From contig NZ_BMRP01000011.1 in assembly GCF_014648695.1 (NCBI RefSeq), positions 176,261 to 240,260 on the forward strand: 64,000 nucleotides of DNA, read 5' to 3'. Position numbers and translations under genes: made by a program. Below are positions 33,067 through 41,148 of this stretch, piece after piece; position 1 is the stretch's first letter; each line of letters opens with the position of its first letter. The stretch is from Streptomyces albospinus. GTDB lineage: Bacteria; Actinomycetota; Actinomycetes; Streptomycetales; Streptomycetaceae. The notes below the pieces were generated by a model. The model was given only the letters and a program-made list of their open reading frames with translations, was not told the DNA's origin and made no database searches.

Positions 33067-36000
33067 ATGGTTGATCGCAAGGAGCGCGGCGATCGCAAGG
33101 ATCGCAAGGAGAAGAGCGGGTCGGCGGACCGGCGGGAACTGGCGCGGGAACTGGCCGCGGCGGTACGGGGCGAGGTCTCGGCCACCGCCGCCGACCGGGC
33201 CCTGATGACGATGGACGCGTCCAACTACCGGCGGGTCCCGGACGCGGTGGTCGCACCCCGGGACGCCGAGGACGTCGCGGCGGCGCTGCGGGTGTGCCGG
33301 GAGCGCGGCGTCCCCGTGGTGCCGCGCGGCGGCGGCACCAGCATCGCCGGGCAGGCGACCGGCACCGGCGTCGTCCTCGACTTCACCCGCCATCTGCACC
33401 GGATCGTGTCGCTGGACCCCGAGGCCCGTACGGCCGTCGTCCAGCCGGGCGTCATCCTGGACGACCTGCGGGCCGCCGCCGCCCCGCACGGCCTCACCTT
33501 CGGGCCCGACCCCTCCACCCACAGCCGCTGCACTCTGGGCGGCATGATCGGCAACAACTCCTGCGGTTCGCACTCGGTGGCCTGGGGCACCACCGCCGAC
33601 AACATCCACGAACTGGAACTGCTGACGTATGGCGGCGAGCCGGTACGGGCCGGCCGGGGCGCGGACGCCGCCGGCCGCCCCACCGGACTGCCGCCGCGCC
33701 TCGGGGACGGCGTAAAGGCCCTGGTGGCCGGGGAGTTGGCGCTGCTGCGGACCGGATACCCCACCGGCCTCCCGCGCCGGATCTCCGGATACGCCCTGGA
33801 CGCCCTGCTCCCGGAGTCGGGCACCGACCTCGCCCGCGCCCTCACCGGCAGCGAGGGCACCCTCGGCGTCGTCACGGAGGCCACCGTACGGCTCGTCGAC
33901 ACCCCGGCGGCGCGGGTGCTGGCCGTGCTCGCCTACCCCGACGAGAGCGCCGCCGCCGAGGCCGCGCACACCCTGCTCCCGTACCAACCGCTGACCGTCG
34001 AGGGTATGGCCGCCGACCTGGTCGGCAGCGCCACCGGGCTGCCGAAGGGCGGCGCCTGGCTGTTCGTGGAGATGGGCGGGGCGAGCCGCGCCGAGGCGAC
34101 CGCACGGGCCGAGGAGCTGTGCCGGGCGGCTGCCGCGGACGGCGCCACCGGCCACACGGTGGTCGCCGACCCGGCCGGACAGCGCGCCCTGTGGCGGGTC
34201 CGCGAGGACGCCTCGGGTGCCGCGAGCCGGCTGCCCGATGATGGGGGTACCGCCCGCGCATGGGGGTCCCCCCGCTCGAGCGGAGTCGAGAGTGGGGGAG
34301 GAGCCGAGCGTGGGGGAGAAGCCTGGCCCGGCTGGGAGGACTGCGCCGTACCGCCCGCCCGACTCGGCCCGTACCTGCGGGACTTCCGCGCCCTGCTCAC
34401 CCAGCACGGGCTGCGCGGCACCCCCTACGGCCACTTCGGCGACGGCTGCATCCACGTCCGGATCGACTTCGACCTGCTGACCGCCCCCGGCATCCGCCGC
34501 TTCCGCGAATTCTCCTACGACATCGGCGAGTTGGTGGTCTCGCACGGCGGCTCCCTCTCCGGCGAACACGGCGACGGCCAGGCCCGCGCCGAACTCCTCC
34601 CCAAGATGTACGGCGACGAACTGGTCGGCCTCTTCGGCCGGTTCAAGGACCTCTGGGACCCGGCCGCCGGCCTCAACCCCGGCATGCTGGTACGCCCCGC
34701 CCGACTCGACGAGAACCTCCGCTTCGCCGTGCTCCCCAAGCGCCCCGTCCCCGTCGAGTTCGGCTATCCGCACGACAACGGCGACTTCTCCGCCGCCGTA
34801 CGCCGCTGCGTGGGCGTCGCCAAGTGCCGGGCCGGCGCCGTCGGTCCGGGCTCCGCCGAGGTGATGTGCCCCTCCTTCCGCGCCACCGGCGAGGAGCGGC
34901 ACTCCACGCGCGGGCGGGCCCGGCTGCTGCACGAGATGCTGGCCGGCGAGGTCGTCACGGACGGCTGGCGCTCCCCGGAGGTCCGCGATGCGCTCGACCT
35001 CTGCCTGTCCTGCAAGGGATGCCGCAGCGACTGCCCCGTAGGCGTCGACATGGCGACCTACAAGGCGGAGTTCCTGCACCACCACTACGCGGGCCGGATC
35101 CGCCCCGCCGCCCACTACGCGCTGGGCCGCCTCCCGCAGTGGCTGCGCGCCGCCGCCCCGGCCGCGCCGCTGCTCAACGCCCTCGCCCGCACGCCGCTGG
35201 CCGCCGTCGCCGGGCGCGTCGCCGGGATCGCCCCCGAGCGGACGATCCCGGCGCTGGCCACCGAAACGTTCAGCCGGTGGTGGTGGAACCGGCTGAAGGA
35301 GGGCCGGGCCGGACAGGGAGGCGGCGGCCATGCGGCCGACCGCACCGTCCTCCTCTGGCCCGACACCTTCACCAACTTCCTCTCCCCGCAGGTCGGCCGC
35401 GCCGCCGTACACGTCCTGGAGGACGCCGGGCTGCGCCCGCTGCTCCCGCCCGCCACCCCCGTACGCCCCGCGGGCCGCACCCGCCCCCTGCCCCGGCTGC
35501 ACCGCCCCACCCTGTGCTGCGGACTGACCTACGTCTCCACCGGCCAGCTCGACCGGGCGCGGGCCGTGATGCGCCGTACGGTCGAGGTCCTGAGCCCGTT
35601 GCTGCGCGACGGCCTCCCCCTCGTCGTCCTCGAACCGAGCTGCGCCGCCGCCCTCCGCACGGACCTGCCGGAGCTGCTCGCCGGCGACGACGACCCGCGG
35701 GCCGCCCGCCTCGCCGCCTCCGTCCGGACCTTCGCCGAAGTCCTGGAGGAACGGGCCCCCGACTGGACCCCGCCCCGCATCGACCGCCCGGCCGCCGGCC
35801 AGACCCACTGCCACCAGCACGCCGTCCTGGGCGACGCCGCCGACCGGCGATTGCGCGAACGGGCCGGGTTGAGCGGCGAGTTGAGCGGCGGCTGCTGCGG
35901 CCTGGCCGGCAACTTCGGCTTCGAGCGCGGGCATTACGACGTGTCGGTGACCTGTGCCGAGGAACAGCTCCTGCCCGCCGTACGAGGCGCCGCCCCGGAC

Positions 36001-36153
36001 GCCGAGATCCTCGCGGACGGCTTCTCCTGCCGCACCCAGCTCGACCAGCTGGGGGAGCGGCGGGGACGGCATCTGGCGGAGGTACTGGCGGAGGGGTTGG
36101 GGCATGGTGGGGTGGAGGGGCGGGAGGAGGGTGCCGCTCGCGATCTGCCCTAG
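33067..36153 (+). CDS. FAD-linked oxidase fused to Fe-S/CCG-domain protein (D-lactate/glycolate dehydrogenase type)
   Basis: This 1028-residue fusion oxidises a 2-hydroxyacid. The N-terminal FAD_binding_4 domain shows VVPRGGGTSIAGQATGTGVV and SRCTLGGMIGNNSCGSHS; the C-terminal FAD-oxidase part ends GGSLSGEHGDGQARAELLPK. Iron-sulfur cysteines follow in KCRAGAVG...MCPSF and CLSCKGCRSDCPV, then CCG-type motifs (RPTLCCGLTY, GGCCGLAGNFGFERGHY). It resembles the Dld/GlcD-GlcF fusion enzymes of actinobacteria. A 42-bp palindromic repeat inserts extra residues (AWGSPRSSGVESGGG region) between REDASG and WPGWED. Start ATG 33067. The last 4 bp overlap the LysR gene tail-to-tail. Confidence 0.9.
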   Translation: MVDRKERGDRKDRKEKSGSADRRELARELAAAVRGEVSATAADRALMTMDASNYRRVPDAVVAPRDAEDVAAALRVCRERGVPVVPRGGGTSIAGQATGTGVVLDFTRHLHRIVSLDPEARTAVVQPGVILDDLRAAAAPHGLTFGPDPSTHSRCTLGGMIGNNSCGSHSVAWGTTADNIHELELLTYGGEPVRAGRGADAAGRPTGLPPRLGDGVKALVAGELALLRTGYPTGLPRRISGYALDALLPESGTDLARALTGSEGTLGVVTEATVRLVDTPAARVLAVLAYPDESAAAEAAHTLLPYQPLTVEGMAADLVGSATGLPKGGAWLFVEMGGASRAEATARAEELCRAAAADGATGHTVVADPAGQRALWRVREDASGAASRLPDDGGTARAWGSPRSSGVESGGGAERGGEAWPGWEDCAVPPARLGPYLRDFRALLTQHGLRGTPYGHFGDGCIHVRIDFDLLTAPGIRRFREFSYDIGELVVSHGGSLSGEHGDGQARAELLPKMYGDELVGLFGRFKDLWDPAAGLNPGMLVRPARLDENLRFAVLPKRPVPVEFGYPHDNGDFSAAVRRCVGVAKCRAGAVGPGSAEVMCPSFRATGEERHSTRGRARLLHEMLAGEVVTDGWRSPEVRDALDLCLSCKGCRSDCPVGVDMATYKAEFLHHHYAGRIRPAAHYALGRLPQWLRAAAPAAPLLNALARTPLAAVAGRVAGIAPERTIPALATETFSRWWWNRLKEGRAGQGGGGHAADRTVLLWPDTFTNFLSPQVGRAAVHVLEDAGLRPLLPPATPVRPAGRTRPLPRLHRPTLCCGLTYVSTGQLDRARAVMRRTVEVLSPLLRDGLPLVVLEPSCAAALRTDLPELLAGDDDPRAARLAASVRTFAEVLEERAPDWTPPRIDRPAAGQTHCHQHAVLGDAADRRLRERAGLSGELSGGCCGLAGNFGFERGHYDVSVTCAEEQLLPAVRGAAPDAEILADGFSCRTQLDQLGERRGRHLAEVLAEGLGHGGVEGREEGAARDLP
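34260..34301 (+). repeat. 42-bp intragenic palindromic repeat, copy 2
   Basis: The unit begins ATGGGGGTCCCC, has the core TCGAGCGGAGTCGAGA and ends TGGGGGAGG, matching the blocks at 6325-6369. Partial copies flank it (ATGGGGGTACC upstream, CGAGCGTGGGGGAG downstream), as if the site has taken more than one insertion or duplication. Its 42-bp length keeps the frame. Confidence 0.7.
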
Positions 36154-37028
36154 GTGGCGTTCGGTGCGGTGTGGCGGTGGCCCATCACCTCGTGGGCCAG
36201 CGCCACCAGGTCCGCGATGCGCGGATGTCCCGGGCCGTCGCGCCAGGCGATCACGACCGGGACGGGTGGGGCGTCGGTCAGCGGGACGTACGCCATCTCC
36301 GGATGCGGGTGCATCTCGGCGGTGGCCGATGTGGTGACGCCGATGGCCCGGCCGCCCGTGATGGCGGCGAGCCAGTCGTCGGTGTTGCCGATGGTGATCG
36401 TCGCGGCGGGGCGGGCGGTGGCGGGCCACAGGTCGAGAGTGGTGATCCCGGAGACCGTGTTGAGGGCGAGGGTGCGGTCGGCGAGGTCGGCGAGGGACAG
36501 GGTGGGGCGGCGGGCCAGCGGGTCGTCGGCGGGGAGGCCGGCCACCCGGGGCTCCGTCGTCAGCTGCTCGGTGATCAGCCCGGGGGCGCGGACCTCGCCG
36601 CGCAGCAGGGCCGCGTCCACGTCGCCGCGGGCGAGGCCGGCCGTGCGGTCGTCGATGCGGAGGAGTTCGAGCGGGGTTTCCGGGTGCTCCTCGTGCCAGC
36701 GGCGGAGCAGTGCGGTGGTGCCCGTACCGGCCGCGGACCAGGCGTGGCCCAGGCGGAGAGGCCAGCTGGTGCGGCGGGCGTGGCCGAGGGCCCGGTCGAA
36801 GGCGGTGACCGCGATGGCGGCCTGGTCGCGGAAGGCGAGGCCGTCGGGGGTGAGGGCGAGGTGGTGGGTGGAGCGGTCGACGAGGCGCACGCCGAGGTCC
36901 TGCTCCAGTTGCCGGAGCGTACGGGAGACGGCGGGCTGGGTCAGGTGCAGGCGTTCGGCGGCGCGGGTCACGCTGAGGGTGTCGGCGATGGCGAGAAAGC
37001 AGCGGAAATGACGCAGCTCGATGCTCAT
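36150..37028 (-). CDS. LysR-family transcriptional regulator
   Basis: This 292-residue LTTR has the N-terminal HTH MSIELRHFRCFLAIADTLSV and TRAAERLHLTQPAVSRTLRQ, then the substrate-binding domain from about residue 85 with ELLRIDDRTAGLARGDVDAA. Start ATG 37028; an in-frame N-terminal extension is open but implausible. It is divergent from an EamA exporter at 37097, the usual arrangement for an LTTR and its target. Its TAG stop and the TAG stop of the converging FAD/Fe-S gene are the two strands of a single CTAG at 36150-36153. Confidence 0.93.
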   Translation of the reverse strand: MSIELRHFRCFLAIADTLSVTRAAERLHLTQPAVSRTLRQLEQDLGVRLVDRSTHHLALTPDGLAFRDQAAIAVTAFDRALGHARRTSWPLRLGHAWSAAGTGTTALLRRWHEEHPETPLELLRIDDRTAGLARGDVDAALLRGEVRAPGLITEQLTTEPRVAGLPADDPLARRPTLSLADLADRTLALNTVSGITTLDLWPATARPAATITIGNTDDWLAAITGGRAIGVTTSATAEMHPHPEMAYVPLTDAPPVPVVIAWRDGPGHPRIADLVALAHEVMGHRHTAPNAT

Positions 37029-37096
37029 GTGTGCGGAGCATAACAACGGAGAAAATGGCATTTCACGTGCCGGAAGGCGGGCCGTAGCGTGGGGGT

Positions 37097-38164
37097 GTGA
37101 ACGCATCGCCCGCCGGTTCCGACGGCTCCTTCCCGGCCACGTCCGCCTCCTATGCCCCTGCGACCTCCGCTGGCTCCGTCGACTCGATGGGCTCTGCCGA
37201 CTCCATGGGCTCCGTCGGCTCTACGAGCGGCGCGATAGCCGACGGTGTGATTCCGCAGCCCGTGCCGCCGTCGCCCGAGGTGCTGTGCGCCGAGGCGGAG
37301 GCCGGGGCCGCGGGGCCCGCGGGGGCGCGTGGCCGGCTCGGGTCGGTGGCGCTGGTGATCGGCGGGATCGTCTCGCTGCAATTCGGGTCGTCGGTGGCGG
37401 TGCTGCTGTTCCCGCGGGCCGGCGCGCTGGGCGTCGTCACGCTGCGGCTGGTCGTCGCTTCGCTGGTGCTGCTGATCGTCTGCCGGCCGAAGGTACGCGG
37501 CTACACGCGCGGCGACTGGGTCACTGTCCTCGGCTTCGGCATCGCCCTCGTCGGCATGAACTCGCTCTTCTACCAGGCCATCGACCGCATCCCCCTCGGC
37601 GCGGCGGTCACGCTGGAATTCCTCGGTCCGCTGATCCTTTCGGTCGCCACCTCGCGGCGGCTGCTGAGCGTGGTGTGGGCGGCGCTGGCGCTGGGCGGTG
37701 TCGTGCTGCTGGGGCGCGCCGGGTTCGACGGGCTGAACCTGCTCGGGGCCGGGTTCGCGCTGGCGGCGGGCGGTCTCTGGGCCGCGTACATCCTGCTCTC
37801 GGCCCGTACCGGGCAGCGCTTCCCGCAGGCCGACGGGCTGGCGCTGGCCATGACGGTCGCCGCGCTTCTCAGCCTGCCGCTCGGACTCTTCAGTGCGGGG
37901 TCGGCGCTGCTCGACCCGGTCACGCTGGGTCTGGGGGCGGCGGTGGCGCTGATGTCGTCCGTGATGCCGTACACGCTGGAGCTGCTGGCCCTGCGCAAGC
38001 TGCCCGCCTCCGGCTTCGCGGTCATGATGAGCCTGGAGCCGGCTGCGGCGGCCACCGCCGGATTCCTGGTGCTGCACCAGGCGTTGGGGTGGGTGGAGCT
38101 GGTGGCCATCGGGCTGGTCGTGGTGGCCAGTGCGGGGGCGGTGCTGAGCGGGTCGCGGCGCTGA
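37097..38164 (+). CDS. EamA/RhtA-like DMT-family exporter
   Basis: This 355-residue membrane protein has ten predicted helices in two EamA repeats (about residues 80-210 and 215-350), with LLFPRAGALGVVTLRLVVAS, FYQAIDRIPLGAAVTLEFLG and LRKLPASGFAVMMSLEPAAA as characteristic segments; RhtA-type amino-acid exporters share them. A Ser/Gly/Ala-rich N-terminal tail of about 75 residues (repeating SMGSxDSMGSVGS) is unusual for the family. Start GTG 37097 after GGGGG. Probably activated by the divergent LysR regulator. Confidence 0.88.
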   Translation: MNASPAGSDGSFPATSASYAPATSAGSVDSMGSADSMGSVGSTSGAIADGVIPQPVPPSPEVLCAEAEAGAAGPAGARGRLGSVALVIGGIVSLQFGSSVAVLLFPRAGALGVVTLRLVVASLVLLIVCRPKVRGYTRGDWVTVLGFGIALVGMNSLFYQAIDRIPLGAAVTLEFLGPLILSVATSRRLLSVVWAALALGGVVLLGRAGFDGLNLLGAGFALAAGGLWAAYILLSARTGQRFPQADGLALAMTVAALLSLPLGLFSAGSALLDPVTLGLGAAVALMSSVMPYTLELLALRKLPASGFAVMMSLEPAAAATAGFLVLHQALGWVELVAIGLVVVASAGAVLSGSRR

Positions 38165-38249
38165 GGGCCTGTGTGGGGGCGGGCTTCGTTTCGGGTTCTG
38201 CCCGGTGGGTGGGGGCTGGCGTGGCCTCGGTTGCTGTCCGGTGGGTGGG

Positions 38250-38366
38250 GGCCGGAGGGCTGCACCGGAGTACGTCCTCGGCGCGGGCGCATCTGGTCTG
38301 TGGATGAGGAATGCCCCGGCGTTCGCTCCAGGTCCTGCGGGCGCACTCCGGTACATCCCTCCGGCC
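38250..38366. repeat. imperfect long inverted repeat between convergent genes
   Basis: The left arm GGCCGGAGGGCTGCACCGGA (from 38250, continuing GTACGTCC) and the right arm ending at 38366 (complement GGCCGGAGGGATGTACCGGA, continuing GTGCGCCC) match at about 23 of 27 positions and enclose about 63 bp. Upstream is a tandem pair of GGTGGGTGGGGGC blocks. It lies in the gap between the EamA gene and the peptidase-like gene and contains no ORF. Confidence 0.65.
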
Positions 38367-38383
38367 CTGCGCCGTCGCCGACC

Positions 38384-38414
38384 GCACCCCGGTGGGGCTG
38401 TCCCACCGGGGTGC
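38384..38414. terminator. perfect 13-bp bidirectional terminator hairpin
   Basis: GCACCCCGGTGGG (38384-38396) and its exact complement (38402-38414) with loop GCTGT lie between the convergent EamA and peptidase-like genes, 19 bp from the latter's stop. Confidence 0.8.
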
Positions 38415-38432
38415 GAGCGTGTTCGGCCGCGC

Positions 38433-39161
38433 TCAGACCTTCTGGAGGTCTTCCTTGAGCGTCGCGATGTCGATGCCGTTGACGACGCCCTTCTCCTCGT
38501 ACTCCTCCGACAGGATGGCCCATGCCTCGTCGGAGTATGTGGACCACCAGTCCCAGGCGATCGGCTGGACCGCACCCCACGTGATCGCGTAGACGTAGTC
38601 CGCGTCATAGCCGAGCAACGGGATCGCGTGCCCGCCTTCGATGGGCTGTTCCTGCCAGCCCGGATCCAGCGTCCACGGCTTGCCGTCCCGGAACTGCTGC
38701 TGGGCGTTGGCCGGTACCTGGATGCCCGCGTACACCGCGCCGAAGAGTGCGATGGTCTGCCGGATCGCGGTCAGATCGTGGACGTTCACCGGGGCGTACG
38801 CCACCACGCGGTTGCCCCACAGGCCGCCGTCCTGCCAGGTCTTGAGCACATTGGACTCGACCAGTCCGGTGTCCTCCCCGCCGGACAGCTGGAGATACTG
38901 GTCGATGACCTGCTGCTCGGTCGGGACCGGCAGGTCCTCGCTGGTCTGGGCGTTCCAGGACTGGAGCGCGTGCGCGGCGGCGGCCATGGTGCAGTCGCCG
39001 TACTGATCGTTGCCGTCCATCGGCCAGGTACTGACGTTCTTCTCCCAGTAGACGGTCGGCGGCGGTGCTGCCAGCGGGACCGTCTCGTATTCCGTGAAAT
39101 CCCTTATCTCGACCGGGAATTGCGGACCGAGCTTTCCGAACATTCCTGTGACCCGAGCCAT
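38433..39161 (-). CDS. papain-like (C1/C39-type) cysteine peptidase-like protein
   Basis: This 242-residue protein begins MARVTGMFGKLGPQFPVEIR at ATG 39161, with GGAGAAGGAT just upstream. NDQYGDCTMAAAAHALQSWN places a candidate nucleophilic Cys57 at the start of a helix, and IEGGHAIPLLGYDADYVYAI places His178, followed by TWGAVQPIAWDWW; this Cys-His layout is the papain-like core. No signal peptide is visible. An upstream ATG at 39317, overlapping the preceding small gene, would extend it by 52 low-complexity residues. It is downstream of two small genes of a whiJ-type cluster. The catalytic role is inferred, not shown. Confidence 0.7.
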   Translation of the reverse strand: MARVTGMFGKLGPQFPVEIRDFTEYETVPLAAPPPTVYWEKNVSTWPMDGNDQYGDCTMAAAAHALQSWNAQTSEDLPVPTEQQVIDQYLQLSGGEDTGLVESNVLKTWQDGGLWGNRVVAYAPVNVHDLTAIRQTIALFGAVYAGIQVPANAQQQFRDGKPWTLDPGWQEQPIEGGHAIPLLGYDADYVYAITWGAVQPIAWDWWSTYSDEAWAILSEEYEEKGVVNGIDIATLKEDLQKV

Positions 39162-39306
39162 ATCCTTCTCCAACCGCTCGTACGCTTGCGGTGGTGCGCC
39201 CCTCGTGCGCCGTCGGGTGGCAGGTTTCGGCAGCGGTCCGGCGTGCGCAGGAAGCCGCCCGTGCCAGGCGGTCGAGAAACGGTAACCGCGGGCGATGCTC
39301 CTGTAG

Positions 39307-39513
39307 TTAGTTGCCATTCTCCTGCCTGCCGCCCCGCTCGCAACTGGGGCACCGGCACGGCGGATAGCGCCCGGGAGCATCGTCGACCAGCTGCCAGGGA
39401 TCGTCGTGCCGAACGACGACCTCGCGGAGCGGAGTACGCTCACCGGCCGCTGAAACCCGGTACACCGAGAGTGTCATCCGGCGTGGACTGATCTGCCACG
39501 GATTGATCTTCAC
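39307..39513 (-). CDS. small conserved protein with C-terminal Cys pair (whiJ-cluster type)
   Basis: This 68-residue protein starts at GTG 39513, overlapping the TGA of the preceding gene by 4 bp. It reads VKINPWQISPRRMTLSVYRV, a basic middle with VREVVVRHDDPWQLVDD-like strands, and ends RYPPCRCPSCERGGRQENGN with three Cys (CxCxxC) that could bind metal. Similar short proteins accompany HTH/DUF397 clusters in Streptomyces. Function is unknown. Confidence 0.65.
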   Translation of the reverse strand: MKINPWQISPRRMTLSVYRVSAAGERTPLREVVVRHDDPWQLVDDAPGRYPPCRCPSCERGGRQENGN

Positions 39514-39743
39514 GGCCTCTGTCCCCGCATTTCCGTCCGCTCCCGAATCCATGCGGCGAGCCGGAATGCCTCGGCCGCGGACATCCCGCCGAGCTGGACG
39601 TGGGCCCGGTTCATCACGGGAAAGTCGCCATGGAGGGAGGGGAATGTGAACCCGGCGGAGGCGAGCGCGGACGCCAACTCCTGTGCCGCGATCCGACCTT
39701 GGGCCAAGGGACTGTCCCCGGATGAGGGCTTTTTCTGATTCAT
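39510..39743 (-). CDS. small conserved hypothetical protein in whiJ-like cluster
   Basis: This 77-residue protein (MNQKKPSSGDSPLAQGRIAA, then QELASALASAGFTFPSLHGD and MSAAEAFRLAAWIRERTEM) belongs to the short helical proteins that accompany Xre/DUF397 gene pairs. ATG 39743 is preceded by GGGAGGC; ATG 39761 is a possible longer start. It is coupled by GTGA overlap to the 68-residue gene and divergent from the HTH regulator. No catalytic motif is seen. Confidence 0.65.
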   Translation of the reverse strand: MNQKKPSSGDSPLAQGRIAAQELASALASAGFTFPSLHGDFPVMNRAHVQLGGMSAAEAFRLAAWIRERTEMRGQRP

Positions 39744-39792
39744 GCCTCCCATGGTCGGCATCCGTGCTTAGCCTGCACAGTGATGGCGCGCA

Positions 39793-39809
39793 TACGGAGA
39801 GTGTCCGTA
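39793..39809. promoter_or_regulatory. inverted-repeat operator candidate of whiJ-like regulator
   Basis: The perfect dyad TACGGA-GAGTG-TCCGTA lies in the 83-bp region between the divergent 77-residue gene and the HTH gene, 18 bp upstream of the HTH start. It could be bound by the HTH protein to control both directions. Confidence 0.6.
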
Positions 39810-39826
39810 GCCGTACCCGAGGAGGC

Positions 39827-40648
39827 ATGGTGAATTCAGACGGTGGCGGGGAGCGGGCGTCGGTGGCGTTGCGCGTGTTCGGTGGGCAGCTGAAGCTCTT
39901 CAGGGAGCTGGCATCGCTGAGTCGCGAGGAGCTGGGGAGGCGGCTTGGCTACGCGTCCCACACGATCAAGTCCTACGAACTGGCTCAGCGCATCCCGGAC
40001 CCGGCCACGGTGGAGCGGGCGGACGAGCTGCTGGGAGCGAATGGAGTGCTGCGGGCGGCGATTCCGCTGCTGGATGAGGTGCGATACCCGAAGTTCTTCC
40101 GTGATCTGCCGAAGCTGGAAATGAAGTGTATGACGCGCTACTCGCACGACCCGCACTGCGTACCGGGGCTGTTGCAGACGGAGGACTACGCGCGGGCGGT
40201 GATGGGCTGGCGCGTTCCGGCGTTCACCGAGGGGGAACTCGAATGCCACGTTGGCGCCCGGCTGGACCGGCAAGTGCTCCTCACCCGTGAAGATCATCCG
40301 GCGGTGCACTTCATCGTCGAGCAGTCAGCACTGGAGCGTCCGATGGGCGGGCGGAAGGTTCATCGCACCCAACTGGAGAGGGTGTTGGAGCGGACACAGC
40401 TGCGCAATGTCTCCCTCCAGGTCATGCCGACGGATGTTGAGCACCCGGGTCTCGACGGCTCGATCGTGTTGTTGGAGACAACGGAACCGCGCTGGTTGGG
40501 CTACGTCGAAGGTAATGCGGAAAGCCAGCTGGTCTCCGACCGACAGAAGGTTCGAAATCTGACGCAACGCTATGCCATGATGCGGACACAGGCTCTGTCC
40601 ACGAGGGAATCGACAGAATTCATCGAGAAGTTGGCAGGTCGGGTATGA
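39827..40648 (+). CDS. Xre-family HTH regulator with DUF5753 domain (WhiJ-like)
   Basis: This 273-residue DNA-binding protein has an N-terminal Xre HTH (FRELASLSREELGRRLGYAS, SHTIKSYELAQRIPDPATVE) and a C-terminal DUF5753 domain that contains VPGLLQTEDYARAVM and VHFIVEQSALERPMGG. This architecture is that of WhiJ and its many Streptomyces paralogues. The start is ATG 39827 after GAGGAGG, with GTG 39830 an equal candidate. The stop overlaps the DUF397 gene by 4 bp (ATGA). WhiJ-type regulators influence differentiation; the target here is unknown. Confidence 0.9.
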   Translation: MVNSDGGGERASVALRVFGGQLKLFRELASLSREELGRRLGYASHTIKSYELAQRIPDPATVERADELLGANGVLRAAIPLLDEVRYPKFFRDLPKLEMKCMTRYSHDPHCVPGLLQTEDYARAVMGWRVPAFTEGELECHVGARLDRQVLLTREDHPAVHFIVEQSALERPMGGRKVHRTQLERVLERTQLRNVSLQVMPTDVEHPGLDGSIVLLETTEPRWLGYVEGNAESQLVSDRQKVRNLTQRYAMMRTQALSTRESTEFIEKLAGRV

Positions 40649-40830
40649 ATGAACAACTGGTGTGGTTCAAGTCCAGCTACAGCGGCGTTGAGGCCGGCGA
40701 CTGCATAGAGGTGGCCACCAACCCCAACGCCATCCTTGTACGCGACTCCAAGGACAAGGCGGGCCACGTCCTCGACGTAACCCCCCGTGCCTGGACCGCC
40801 TTCCTTCGCCACGCCGCCTCGGCGGAGTGA
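40645..40830 (+). CDS. DUF397 domain protein
   Basis: This 61-residue protein, translationally coupled to the HTH gene, has the DUF397 core: VWFKSSYSGVEAGDCIEVAT, then ILVRDSKDK and AWTAFLRHAA. DUF397 proteins are the small partners of WhiJ-like HTH regulators and are proposed to bind and modulate them, in some views as a toxin-antitoxin-like pair. Length and motif are complete. Confidence 0.92.
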   Translation: MNEQLVWFKSSYSGVEAGDCIEVATNPNAILVRDSKDKAGHVLDVTPRAWTAFLRHAASAE

Positions 40831-40834
40831 GGAA

Positions 40835-40893
40835 CCCCCGCCCGGGCGGGGAAGCTGAACCGGGCGGGGGAGTTCAACGGGCCTTCGGCCCGT
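40835..40893. terminator. two hairpins between convergent DUF397 and chaplin genes
   Basis: CCCCCGCCCGG (40835-40845) pairs with CCGGGCGGGGG (40860-40870), and ACGGGCC-TTC-GGCCCGT forms a second perfect hairpin (40877-40893). The first serves the DUF397 operon; the second lies 10 bp past the chaplin stop. Confidence 0.75.
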
Positions 40894-40902
40894 GCGGTGG
40901 TG

Positions 40903-41148
40903 TCAGCCGTTGAAGCCGTCGTTGGCGAAGGTGGGGTTGAGGCCGCCGATGACGGTGCCGGTGTTGCCGACGACGTTCACGGGGACGTGAACGGGGGCCT
41001 GGACGAGGTTCCCGGAGACGACGCCGGGGCTGTGCTCGGCCTTGCCGTCGGCGTTGGCGCCGCCATGGGCGAACGCCGAGCCGGTGGCGCCGAGGGTGGC
41101 GAGGCCGGCGGCAGTGAGAGCCAGGGCGGCTTTGGCGGCGAGGTTCAT
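40903..41148 (-). CDS. chpE: short chaplin, cysteine-free (ChpE type)
   Basis: This 81-residue secreted hydrophobic surface protein helps aerial hyphae and spores emerge by forming amyloid-like fibres. The signal peptide MNLAAKAALALTAAGLATLG ends near GSAFA, and the mature chaplin domain reads GKAEHSPGVVSGNLVQAPVH, then VPVNVVGNTGTVIGGLNPTF. The two Cys usual in short chaplins are replaced by Val and Asp, as in S. coelicolor ChpE. Start ATG 41148 with GGGAGAACACC upstream. It is next to the whiJ-like cluster, convergent with DUF397. Confidence 0.9.
   Translation of the reverse strand: MNLAAKAALALTAAGLATLGATGSAFAHGGANADGKAEHSPGVVSGNLVQAPVHVPVNVVGNTGTVIGGLNPTFANDGFNG

Noticed and set aside
33034..37041. 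1335-codon open frame on the minus strand
   Set aside because: It is opposite the FAD/Fe-S gene and continues out of frame into the LysR gene; its composition is that of an antisense shadow.
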